DNA of 5,947 nucleotides from Anaeromyxobacter sp. (GCA_020028115.1 JAHWYA010000130.1:1-5947), one strand, 5' to 3'. Numbered from the stretch's first letter, positions 1-5,947 are shown. Notes: generated by a model from the letters alone, not told the origin. Numbers and translations are program-made.

Positions 1-17
1 GCGGCGCGCCCGCCTGC

Positions 18-404
18 CTACAGGGCCTCGAGCACCCGCGCGAGCCGCGCCCGCACCTCCGTCGCGATGGGCGCGAGCGCCGGGTCGGCCGCCGCGATGG
101 TCTGGAGCGGGTCGACCGCGTTGACGGTCGTGCCGCCCGTGTCGTCCTCCCAGACCGCGATGCTGCACGGGAGCATCGCGCCGACCCCGAGCTCGGCGCC
201 GAGCGCCTGGTGCGCGTAGCGCGGGTTGCACGCGCCGAGGATCTGGTAGCGGCGGAACTCGACGCCGAGCTTCTGCTTCAGCGTCTCCTTCACGTCGATC
301 CGCGTGAGCACGCCGAACCCCTCCGCCTGCAGGGCCTCGGGGATCCGGGCGAGCACCTCGTCGAACCCCTTCGCGACCTTCTTCCGCATCCCGATGTCGG
401 CCAT
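18..404 (-). CDS. DUF302 family protein
   Basis: The predicted protein has 128 residues and the family's full usual length. It shows the DUF302 landmarks in order: GFGVLTRIDV at 30-38 (preceded by AE), a TLKQKLGVEF segment at 41-50, the ILGACNP motif at 55-61 with Cys59, LPC at 78-80 with Cys80, and VDP at 97-99. There is no signal peptide or membrane segment, so it is probably cytoplasmic. DUF302 proteins are small alpha/beta proteins whose biochemical role is not established; the two conserved cysteines suggest a redox or metal role, but that is inference. The start is the ATG at 404: a strong GGAGGT lies 4 bases upstream (409-414). An in-frame GTG at 410 would overlap that site and is rejected. 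The gene follows the envelope operon on the same strand after a 94-base gap, so it may be separately expressed or read through. The family call is firm; any functional link to the neighbours is not shown. Confidence 0.93.
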   Translation of the reverse strand: MADIGMRKKVAKGFDEVLARIPEALQAEGFGVLTRIDVKETLKQKLGVEFRRYQILGACNPRYAHQALGAELGVGAMLPCSIAVWEDDTGGTTVNAVDPLQTIAAADPALAPIATEVRARLARVLEAL

Positions 405-407
405 GGC

Positions 408-447
408 CACCTCCGCGCGGTGGGAGCCTACGCCCGCCGCGGAGGTG
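408..447 (-). promoter_or_regulatory. Inverted repeat covering the DUF302 ribosome binding site
   Basis: Plus-strand bases 408-417 (cacctccgcg) and 438-447 (cgcggaggtg) are perfect reverse complements over 10 bp, with a 20-base spacer. In a minus-strand transcript this stem would bury the GGAGGT ribosome binding site. A competing hairpin overlaps the upstream arm: 434-440 (ccgccgc) pairs with 447-453 (gcggcgg), a 7-bp stem whose 6-base loop is ACCTCC in the transcript, the exact complement of the binding site. The two folds exclude each other. What is seen is the complementarity; a regulatory switch is inference, and GC-rich DNA makes such pairings commoner by chance. It matters only for transcripts that begin upstream of base 447. 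I found no convincing promoter hexamers in 405-498. Confidence 0.35.
409..414 (-). promoter_or_regulatory. Ribosome binding site of the DUF302 gene
   Basis: The minus strand reads GGAGGT, a full match to the Shine-Dalgarno core, 4 bases before the ATG at 404. It decides the start: the GTG at 410 sits inside this motif. It is also one arm of a longer inverted repeat (408-447), described separately. Confidence 0.8.
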
Positions 448-461
448 CGGCGGCGGCCGAT

Positions 462-478
462 CGGGGTACGCGACCCCG
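462..478 (-). terminator. Possible hairpin terminator after the barrel gene
   Basis: Plus-strand cggggt (462-467) and accccg (473-478) form a perfect 6-bp stem with a 5-base loop, beginning 20 bases past the stop codon of the barrel gene. A second, weaker 5-bp inverted repeat lies at 475-479 and 487-491. The position suits the end of the four-gene operon. There is no T-tract after the stem on the minus strand, so it does not meet the classical intrinsic terminator pattern and could equally be a 3'-end protecting structure or chance. Confidence 0.25.
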
Positions 479-498
479 GGCCGCGGCCGGGCGGACGA

Positions 499-2040
499 TC
501 AGAGGCTCACACGGACGGCGAGGCCGGCCTCGAAGACCTGCGGATCGCTCCGGAACGGGAGCGAGAAGGTGGTGCCCGGAACGGGCTGCGGCGGGACGTC
601 GAACCCGAGCCGGAATTCGCCCTCGCGCGCGCCGAAGTGGCTGGCGACGAACGTCTCCACCCGGAGATACGTCAGGGCGAGCACCGAGTGGTCGAGCCGC
701 GCGACGAAGCTCTTGTCGGAGAGGTTCCCGAGGACCGAGAGCGTGAACGTCGTGTCGTTCCAGCGGCCGGGCGACGGCAGCGAGACGAAGGCGCCCGCGT
801 AGTGGCGGCCCAGGTAGAAGGGCGTGAAGGGGTTCGGCTGACCGGCGTAGGGGTTCGGGATCGTGGTCGTGCCGCCGCCGCCCGGGTTCGGGAACGTGAG
901 CTCCGCGCCCGCCGTCGAGAGGCCCGACGCGAGGAGGAGGAGCGGGTACACCCGCGCGTCCTCGTACCCGCTCCGGTCGTAGAAGTACTCGCCCCCGAAG
1001 CTGACGACGTCTTCGTCCGAATACTTCGCGGCGTACGTCGCGCCCGCGACGACCTGCGGCAAGAAGCCAACCGGATCGTGCCGCTCGTACGCCGAGAAGA
1101 GGTCCGCGCCAGCCAGCGCGCCCGGGACCCGCCGCCAGCGCGGCGTGTCGACCGTCGAGCGGAGCGCGGCCTCGGCGTAGACGTCGAGGTCCCAGAGACC
1201 GGTCGAGACGTCGACGCCGAAGCGTGGCCGGTGACCGTCCTGGACCATCGCGTCCGCGCCGACCTCCACCCCGCCGAGCACGACCTCCGCCCGCCCGCCG
1301 CCGCCCACGCGCCCGAGCCGGTTCGTCCCGTCCTGCGCGCCGTCGGCGCGGCGGGGGGGGTCGCCGGCGAGGTCCTCGAGGACCGCGACGCCGTAGAGGT
1401 TCCAGCCCCGCGCCTCCCAGGGCACGTGGACCTTCACCAGGGCGGTCCCGGTGCGGATGTCGTACACCGCGAGGGGGTCGCGCCTCACCGGGTGCAGGTA
1501 GTCGGTCGGGTTCCAGAACCGCCCGACCCCCCACTTCGCATGCTGCCGCCCCACGGTGACGAACGCCCGGCGCTCGACGTCGAAGTTCACCCAGAGCTGA
1601 TCGAGCGCACCGTCCGGGTTCGCGGCGGAAGTGCGCCGGGAGGGCGACGACGGCTGGACGAACGTCGCGGGCTCGAGGAGCCCGGCCTGCGGCGCCGCGG
1701 GATCGCGCGGCAGGATCGTCGGATCGTAGGTGAGCCGCCCGAGGGCGAACCCGCGCACCCGCTCGTTCGGGCGCACGTCGAGGTAGACGTCGAGGAGGTT
1801 CGGCGACGAGAGTCGCCAGTCGCCCGCGTCCTGGTCCTGGAGCCCGGTCGTGGCAGCGCGCAGGTACAATTGCCCGCCGACCTTGAGCGCGTCCTCGCGC
1901 GTTGGCGACGGCGCTTCCTGCGCGGGCGGCGGGGCCTGCTGGGCGGGCGCGCCGAAGAGCTCGTCCTCGGACGGACGGTCCTGGGCAGCGGCGGACGCGG
2001 CCGCGAGCGCGAGGGCGACGGCGAGAGCCAACCGGTCCAT
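499..2040 (-). CDS. Outer membrane beta-barrel (porin-like) protein
   Basis: The 513-residue protein starts at the ATG at 2040, 8 bases after the LolA-like gene, with GAGG 6 bases upstream. The frame stays open 123 codons further upstream, but that stretch lies inside the LolA-like gene and is a shadow. Residues 1-19 form a Sec signal (MDRLALAVALALAAASAAA), with likely cleavage before Gln20 and no lipobox. Residues 31-48 are a Pro/Ala/Gln-rich linker. From about 53 to the end there are many short alternating strands typical of a barrel. A conserved-looking core at 161-199 contains VTVGRQHAKWGVGRFWNPTD and a following RTGT; this resembles DUF1302-like and other putative porins. A Gly/Asn/Pro-rich loop lies at 384-406. 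The C-terminus fits the BAM beta-signal spacing (EAGLAVRV) but ends in Ser-Leu instead of an aromatic residue. As the last gene of the operon it would be the outer membrane end of the putative transport route. Barrel fold is confident; the exact family and substrate are not. Confidence 0.85.
   Translation of the reverse strand: MDRLALAVALALAAASAAAQDRPSEDELFGAPAQQAPPPAQEAPSPTREDALKVGGQLYLRAATTGLQDQDAGDWRLSSPNLLDVYLDVRPNERVRGFALGRLTYDPTILPRDPAAPQAGLLEPATFVQPSSPSRRTSAANPDGALDQLWVNFDVERRAFVTVGRQHAKWGVGRFWNPTDYLHPVRRDPLAVYDIRTGTALVKVHVPWEARGWNLYGVAVLEDLAGDPPRRADGAQDGTNRLGRVGGGGRAEVVLGGVEVGADAMVQDGHRPRFGVDVSTGLWDLDVYAEAALRSTVDTPRWRRVPGALAGADLFSAYERHDPVGFLPQVVAGATYAAKYSDEDVVSFGGEYFYDRSGYEDARVYPLLLLASGLSTAGAELTFPNPGGGGTTTIPNPYAGQPNPFTPFYLGRHYAGAFVSLPSPGRWNDTTFTLSVLGNLSDKSFVARLDHSVLALTYLRVETFVASHFGAREGEFRLGFDVPPQPVPGTTFSLPFRSDPQVFEAGLAVRVSL
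1353..1360 (-). repeat. C8 homopolymer inside the barrel gene
   Basis: Eight consecutive G on the plus strand give C8 in the coding strand, spanning the Asp-Pro-Pro-Arg codons at about residues 227-230, in a charged, probably loop segment of the barrel protein. The reading frame is intact here. Gain or loss of one base would frameshift the protein and remove the C-terminal half of the barrel. Confidence 0.9.
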
Positions 2041-2046
2041 GGCGCG

Positions 2047-2050
2047 CCTC
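2047..2050 (-). promoter_or_regulatory. Ribosome binding site of the barrel gene, overlapping the preceding stop
   Basis: The minus strand reads GGTGAGG followed by six bases (CGCGCC) and the ATG at 2040. The TGA stop of the LolA-like gene (2051-2049) lies within this motif. This overlap supports coupled translation of the two genes and fixes the barrel start at 2040. Confidence 0.6.
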
Positions 2051-2828
2051 ACCGGCTCCGCGACTCGAGCCAGGCCTTCGTGAAGAGGTTCGCCTCGAGC
2101 GCCCGCAGGTCGATGTCCTTGATGAGGATGAGGGTCGAGTTGCCCTTCTCGATCTCGTCGAAGATCCGGATCTCCTCCGGGTACCAGACCTCCGCGTTCT
2201 TGGAGGGCGAGAAGATCTTCCTCCAGCGCGGCTGGTAGACGGTCCGCATGAGCCGCCCCGACAGCGCGAGCTCCTGCCGCTTCAGCACGTTCGAGGTCTG
2301 CTGGTCCACCCAGAGCCGCACCACCGGGAACGCGACGTCGACGCCGGGCTTCACGCTCAGCATCAGCCGGTGGACGGAGTAGACGCCGAGCTTCTCGTCC
2401 GCCTCCCACTTCGCGTCGTACTCCTCGACGAGCTTCGACTCGTCGAGGTCGCCGCGGCGGGTGTCCGTGCCGCCGATCCGCTCGCGCTCCGTCCGCCGCT
2501 CCCAGCGCCCGGTCGCGGGGTCGTAGAGCCAGAGGTTCTTCTCGATGCGGAGGTAGCCCTTCCCCGCCTCGGCCTTCGGCTTCGTGAAGAGGAACATCTG
2601 CTTGTCGTCCTGGTCGCGGCGGAAGACGAGCAGCTCGTAGATGACGTCGGTCTTGTCCTTCTCCTTCTGCTCCATGTAGCAGAGCGCCTTCCAGTCGCCC
2701 TGGTTGCGCTGCCGGTCGTCGACCTCCTTCACGACGCGCGCCGTCCCCGCCGCGTCGAGGGCGGAGGCGGCGGCGGGGCCGAGCAGGAGGGCGAGGGCGG
2801 CGAGGACGGCGAGGGGCATGGCGGTCAC
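2049..2828 (-). CDS. LolA-like outer membrane lipoprotein-sorting protein
   Basis: This 259-residue exported protein belongs to the LolA-like 'outer membrane lipoprotein-sorting protein' group (PF17131 / TP_0789-like), which shares the half-barrel lipid-binding fold of LolA and LolB. After a hydrophobic Sec signal (about 5-23, likely cleavage ASA-LD) the family pattern follows: YELLVFRRDQDDKQMFLFTKPK at about 64-85 (strands), GKGYLRIEKNLWLYDPATGRWERR at about 89-112, the GTDTRRGDL turn at 120-128, and paired strands through 150-238. The signal has no lipobox cysteine, so the mature protein should be soluble in the periplasm. The GTG at 2828 gives a 4-base GTGA overlap with the permease stop; the alternative ATG at 2819 has a GGGTGA 5 bases upstream and leaves a 5-base gap. 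Either is possible. Neither form has a Lys or Arg before the hydrophobic core, which is unusual. Placed between FtsX permeases and an outer membrane barrel, it probably carries a lipid or lipoprotein across the periplasm; the cargo is unknown. Confidence 0.9.
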   Translation of the reverse strand: MTAMPLAVLAALALLLGPAAASALDAAGTARVVKEVDDRQRNQGDWKALCYMEQKEKDKTDVIYELLVFRRDQDDKQMFLFTKPKAEAGKGYLRIEKNLWLYDPATGRWERRTERERIGGTDTRRGDLDESKLVEEYDAKWEADEKLGVYSVHRLMLSVKPGVDVAFPVVRLWVDQQTSNVLKRQELALSGRLMRTVYQPRWRKIFSPSKNAEVWYPEEIRIFDEIEKGNSTLILIKDIDLRALEANLFTKAWLESRSR

Positions 2829-4144
2829 CCGACGTGGTGCATCGCCGTGACGGGCCGGAGGCGCGCGGCGCGGCGAGCGGGGAAGATGGAGGCGGCGACG
2901 GTGATCGCGGCGAGGACGAGGACGTTCGTGGCGATGGCGCGCGGGTCGAGCAGGAAGTGGAGCTTCTCCTGGGCGAGGAAGACCTGGGCCGACTCGGGCA
3001 GCGCGATCCCGAGCGCGTTGAGCCCGCCCGCGATCGCCGCGGCGACGAGGGCCCCGGCCGTGCAGCCGAGGATCCCGAGGAGCCCGGTCTCGACGAGGAA
3101 GAGCCAGAGCACCTTCCGGCGCTGCATGCCGATCGCGCGCAGGGTGCCGATCTCCCGGGTGCGCTCGCGGATGGCGATCGCGAGGGTGTTCAGGATCCCG
3201 ACCACCACCACCACCATGAGGATGACGACGAGGAGCCCCGTCACGACGCGGAGGGCGGTGATGAACTGCTTGAACTGCCCCATCTCCTCGTCGGCGGTGC
3301 TGACGTCGAGCTTCTGGCCGGTCCAGTCCTGCCCCGGCACGGTCTGGATGAGCTTCATCCAGTAGGGCTGCGCCTCCGGGTCCATCACGCGCCAGCCCGC
3401 CTTCGCGAGCTCCGCCCGCAGCCGCGACGCGACCGTCGCCGCCCGGGAGGGGTCGCGCAGGTAGAGGTGGATCGCGCCGGTGGTCGAGGCGTTGATGCCG
3501 TAGAGCTGGCGCAGCGTGTCCGCCTGGATGAACGCCGAGAACGCGGAGAGGAGCCCCACGTTGCGGGCGATGGCCGCGACCCGCACGTCGACGGTGTTGT
3601 TCACGCCGCGGTCGGTGGGCGCGGAGAGCGTGACCACGTCGTTCACCTTCACGCGGAGCCGGTCCGCCTGCCCCTCGAACAGGAGGACGGTGTTCGGCGC
3701 GGCGAGGTCCTCCAGGCTCCCGGACTGGAGGCGGAGGACCCGGCGGAACGTCGGCTCGTTCCCGACGTCGACCCCCGCGAGGACGAGATCCATCGACTTC
3801 GCCTCGGAGACCGCCTTCGCCCAGCCCCGGCCGCGGACGGTGACGTAGTCGAGCTCGGGGACCTGGCGGCGGACCTCCTCGAGGACCTTCGGGTAGCCGG
3901 AGACGAGCGGGGCGGTCGAGGACGTGGTGATCTTGAAGAACCCGCCGACGTTCACGTGGCCGGTCATGAGGGTGGTGGCGGACTCGAGCATCGCCGCCTC
4001 CATGCCGCTCGTGAGCGCGCCGAGGAGGACGAGCAGCGCGGTGACCGCGGCGAGCGCGCCGCCGAGGAAGAGGCTCCGCCGCGTGTGGCGGGTGAGGTTC
4101 CGCCCGGCGATCGCGAGGTCGTCGAGGAGCGTGGAGAGGCGCAT
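2825..4144 (-). CDS. FtsX/MacB-type ABC transporter permease (compact subunit)
   Basis: The 439-residue protein has the standard four-helix FtsX layout: TM1 at about 24-46, a periplasmic MacB-like domain at about 50-290, then TM2 at 297-322, TM3 at 345-375 and TM4 at 404-422. The cytoplasmic loop after TM2 carries ERTREIGTLRAIGMQRRKVL (327-346), the family signature that contacts the ATPase, and the C-terminus has FPARRAARLRPVTAM (421-435). The periplasmic domain shows the usual core: GVDVGNEPTF at 124-133, VKVNDVVTLSAP at 165-176 and LRQLYGI at 211-217. The start is the ATG at 4144, overlapping the previous gene's TGA by one base, with GGAGG 4 bases upstream. The open frame above 4144 is a shadow of the other permease. 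Residues 256-292 (Tyr/Trp/Gln-rich, just before TM2) have no counterpart in the partner. Together with the upstream permease it should form a LolC/LolE-like heterodimer driven by an ATPase not in this window. It is not recognisable as LolC or LolE specifically. Confidence 0.93.
   Translation of the reverse strand: MRLSTLLDDLAIAGRNLTRHTRRSLFLGGALAAVTALLVLLGALTSGMEAAMLESATTLMTGHVNVGGFFKITTSSTAPLVSGYPKVLEEVRRQVPELDYVTVRGRGWAKAVSEAKSMDLVLAGVDVGNEPTFRRVLRLQSGSLEDLAAPNTVLLFEGQADRLRVKVNDVVTLSAPTDRGVNNTVDVRVAAIARNVGLLSAFSAFIQADTLRQLYGINASTTGAIHLYLRDPSRAATVASRLRAELAKAGWRVMDPEAQPYWMKLIQTVPGQDWTGQKLDVSTADEEMGQFKQFITALRVVTGLLVVILMVVVVVGILNTLAIAIRERTREIGTLRAIGMQRRKVLWLFLVETGLLGILGCTAGALVAAAIAGGLNALGIALPESAQVFLAQEKLHFLLDPRAIATNVLVLAAITVAASIFPARRAARLRPVTAMHHVG
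3201..3215 (-). repeat. Short trinucleotide repeat coding a poly-valine helix
   Basis: Five tandem acc units on the plus strand appear as GTG/GGT units on the coding strand and encode most of the MVVVVVG stretch in TM2 of the compact permease (about residues 310-316). It is explained by the hydrophobic helix; copy-number change would alter helix length in whole residues without a frameshift. Confidence 0.6.
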
Positions 4145-5947
4145 CAGTCCTCCGTCGCCATCGCCTCGACGGGCGTGACGCGCATCGCGAGCAGGGCCGG
4201 GTAGAGGGCCGACAGGACCGCCACGAGCAGGACGATGACGAGCGACCCGAAGACGCTCCCGCTCCCGAGCCGCGGGAACAGCGCCGGCCCCGAGAAGACG
4301 AAGTAGAGGAGATCGGTGACCGCCGGGATCCCGCCCGCGGCGCGGATCCCCGCGACCGCGACCCCGCCCAGCGCCGCGCCGGCCAGCCCGAAGGCGACGC
4401 CGACCGCGACGATCTCCACGAGGAGCATGACGACGACGAACCGCCGCTGCGCGCCGATGGCCCGCATGGTGCCGATCTCCTTCACGCGCTGGAGCGTCGC
4501 CATGACCATGGCGTTGTTGATGACGACGAGGGCGATGGCGAAGAAGATGACGACCGCGAAGAAGAGCACGCCGCGCAGCAGCGTCACGAACTGCCCGACG
4601 AGCCCGGCCGCCTCCTGCCAGTCGATCACCTTCAGGCCGAGCCCCGCCGCGTCGGCGGCCGCGCGGACGTCGCGCATCGAGCGGGAGAGCAGCCGCGGGT
4701 CGTCGAGGACGATCGCCGCGTTGAGGGCGACGCCGCGCTCGAGCTCCTCCTGCGAGTAGACGCGGTCGGCGAGGTCGCGCGCGCTCGCGGCCCGCTCCGC
4801 CGCGCCGAGGACGAGGGCGCGCTCGTCGATGGCACGGGAGCGGGTCTCGACCTCCGCCGGCGGCGCCGCCCCCCCGAACAGCTCGGCCTCGGCGGACTCG
4901 CGCGAGACCTCGCGCGCGCCCATCGTCGCCTTGAGCCGCCGGATCTCCTCGGCCTTCTCCTGCGTCACGTAGCCGTAGAGATCGCGGAACGACATGAGGT
5001 CCATCACCGACATCATCCCGGCGATGCCGGACTTCTCGATCCCCTTGAACTGCAGGAACCCGTAGACCTTCACGTTCACCGAGCTGAAGTAGCCGCTCTT
5101 CGAGGGCGCCTTCACGGTGATGGTGTCGCCCACCCGGATCTTGTAGAGCCGGATCCGCGGGGCGACCACCTCGTAGAAGATCCGGTACTTCGCGTCGAAG
5201 TCGTCGTCGGCCGTCGCGAACAGCCGCGCGAGCAGCGGCTCCAGCGTCTCGTCCGGCGCGCCGGCGAGCGGCGCGCGCAGGCCGTCTGCGAGCGCGTCCG
5301 CCTCCACCGGATCGAGCTGCAGCACGATCTCGCGGACCCCGCTCCGGTTCTCCTTCACGAGCCGCTGCAGCTCCTCGTCCTTCGCGATCCGCTTGCCGCG
5401 GCGGTCGCGCAGGTCCTTCATCTGGTCGAGGCGGCGGGCGTTCTTGAGCTTCAGCCACTCCTCCGCGAACTGCTTGCCGACGAGGATCCCCCGCTGCCCG
5501 GAGGGGATCCGCTCGCCCTCGATCACCTCCGCGAGCGGGAAGGCGCGGAAGAACCCGTCCACGTCGGTGCCGACGTAGCGGATGAAGGTGAAGGCGTTCT
5601 CCATCGCCACCGGCGCGACGCGGTTCTCGAGGAACTCGAGCGCGCCGTAGCGATCGCGCTCGAAGCCGTCCCAGAATCCGTCCGACGCGGCGCGGGCGAG
5701 CGCGTCGTACTCGTCCTGGCGGCTCTTGATCTCGCGGCTCTCGAGGTCCGCGATCTGCCGAGCCTGCTGGAGATCCTGCGAGAGGAGCGCGATCATCCTG
5801 CGGACGTGTGCGACGTGGGCGGCGTAAGCGCGGCGCAGGTCCGGCGACGCGTCCCCCGCCTCCAGGCGCCGGACGTCGTCCCGGAGCTTCTCGAGGACCG
5901 TGTCGAAGGTCGTGCCGGTCGCGACCATCGCCTGGTCGATCCCCATC
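4144..5947 (-). CDS. FtsX/MacB-type ABC transporter permease with large periplasmic insertions (5' partial)
   Basis: The reading frame is open at the window edge and 600 residues are visible. The first in-frame ATG (5946) is unlikely to be the start, because an FtsX permease needs an N-terminal TM helix before its periplasmic domain and none is present. Numbering from that codon, the order is: a charged helical, coiled-coil-like segment (about 15-110); a MacB-like core piece with YVGTDVDGFF (124-133) and GILVGKQFAEEW (153-164); a charged insert (165-262); core IRVGDTITVKAP (270-281) to FRDLYGY (320-326); another charged Glu/Arg/Ala-rich insert (327-406); then TM helices at about 457-480, 503-535 and 567-586. 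The cytoplasmic loop has LQRVKEIGTMRAIGAQRRFV (485-504), the FtsX signature, and the end has YPALLAMRVTPVEAM (582-596). It is the larger subunit of a putative heterodimer with the next gene, overlapping it by one base. Family assignment is firm; the insertions are the odd feature. The ATPase gene is probably upstream. Confidence 0.92.
   Translation of the reverse strand, partial: MGIDQAMVATGTTFDTVLEKLRDDVRRLEAGDASPDLRRAYAAHVAHVRRMIALLSQDLQQARQIADLESREIKSRQDEYDALARAASDGFWDGFERDRYGALEFLENRVAPVAMENAFTFIRYVGTDVDGFFRAFPLAEVIEGERIPSGQRGILVGKQFAEEWLKLKNARRLDQMKDLRDRRGKRIAKDEELQRLVKENRSGVREIVLQLDPVEADALADGLRAPLAGAPDETLEPLLARLFATADDDFDAKYRIFYEVVAPRIRLYKIRVGDTITVKAPSKSGYFSSVNVKVYGFLQFKGIEKSGIAGMMSVMDLMSFRDLYGYVTQEKAEEIRRLKATMGAREVSRESAEAELFGGAAPPAEVETRSRAIDERALVLGAAERAASARDLADRVYSQEELERGVALNAAIVLDDPRLLSRSMRDVRAAADAAGLGLKVIDWQEAAGLVGQFVTLLRGVLFFAVVIFFAIALVVINNAMVMATLQRVKEIGTMRAIGAQRRFVVVMLLVEIVAVGVAFGLAGAALGGVAVAGIRAAGGIPAVTDLLYFVFSGPALFPRLGSGSVFGSLVIVLLVAVLSALYPALLAMRVTPVEAMATED
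4149..4153 (-). promoter_or_regulatory. Ribosome binding site of the compact permease
   Basis: The minus strand reads GGAGG, then ACTG, then the ATG at 4144. The motif lies inside the last codons (Thr-Glu-Asp) of the upstream permease, and the TGATG overlap follows at once. This fixes the start of the compact permease and suggests translational coupling that would keep the two subunits in step. Confidence 0.7.

Noticed and set aside
479..488. 10-bp palindrome ggccgcggcc as an operator
   Set aside because: A GC-only palindrome in a GC-only neighbourhood, with no second copy or promoter nearby; chance is sufficient.
428..1534. Second minus-strand open frame of 368 codons within the barrel gene
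   Set aside because: Out of frame with the signal peptide and barrel motifs; its translation is almost entirely Arg, Gly, Pro and Ala.
304..2238. Long plus-strand open frame of 644 codons opposite the barrel gene
   Set aside because: Its translation is Arg/Pro/Glu/Val-rich with no domain, signal or ribosome binding site, as expected for the antisense of a high-GC coding region. The minus-strand genes opposite have clear family motifs.
2041..2409. 123-codon upstream extension of the barrel protein
   Set aside because: It overlaps the LolA-like gene and would bury the clear signal peptide that starts at 2040, which has its own ribosome binding site.
1902..4204. Two overlapping plus-strand open frames (487 and 456 codons) opposite the LolA-like and permease genes
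   Set aside because: Low-complexity Arg/Glu/Asp/His-rich translations, including a run of His opposite the poly-valine helix, mark them as antisense shadows.
4145..5458. Open frame extending the compact permease by 438 residues upstream
   Set aside because: This part is an Arg/Gly/Ala-rich shadow of the other permease in another frame. A GGAGG and the TGATG overlap place the real start at 4144.
5944..5946. ATG at the window edge as the true start of the large permease
   Set aside because: The protein would lack the N-terminal TM helix every FtsX-type permease has, and only one base precedes it here, so the frame is simply cut by the window.

Overview
This 5947-base window is very GC-rich, with G or C at most third codon positions, and almost all of it is coding on the minus strand. 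The base composition, tight gene packing and two-membrane (Gram-negative) envelope content suggest a high-GC proteobacterium or myxobacterium. Anaeromyxobacter-like Myxococcota is my best guess from composition and gene content; I made no database comparison.

Transcription runs from high to low coordinates. First is the 3' part of a large FtsX/MacB-type ABC permease (4144-5947, cut by the window edge). It is followed with a 1-base TGATG overlap by a second, compact FtsX-type permease (2825-4144). Next, touching it or overlapping by 4 bases, is a LolA-like 'outer membrane lipoprotein-sorting protein' with a Sec signal (2049-2828). After 8 bases comes a signal-peptide-bearing outer membrane beta-barrel protein (499-2040). 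A 94-base gap with several GC-rich inverted repeats separates this cluster from a DUF302 protein (18-404). Bases 1-17 hold nothing I can identify.

The first four genes look like one translationally coupled operon. Its parts span the whole envelope: two different inner membrane permease subunits, a periplasmic lipid-binding-fold carrier and an outer membrane barrel. This is the logic of a Lol-like (LolCDE-LolA) transport route with a barrel as the outer membrane end. The ATPase is not in the window and is probably encoded just upstream, beyond base 5947. The cargo is unknown; lipoprotein or lipid is an inference from the LolA fold and FtsX family.

The most distinctive features are three large, mostly helical and charged insertions in the periplasmic part of the first permease, visible by comparison with its compact partner. 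Also notable are a 10-bp inverted repeat covering the ribosome binding site of the DUF302 gene and a C8 homopolymer inside the barrel gene. No RNA genes, mobile elements, CRISPR arrays or origins were seen.
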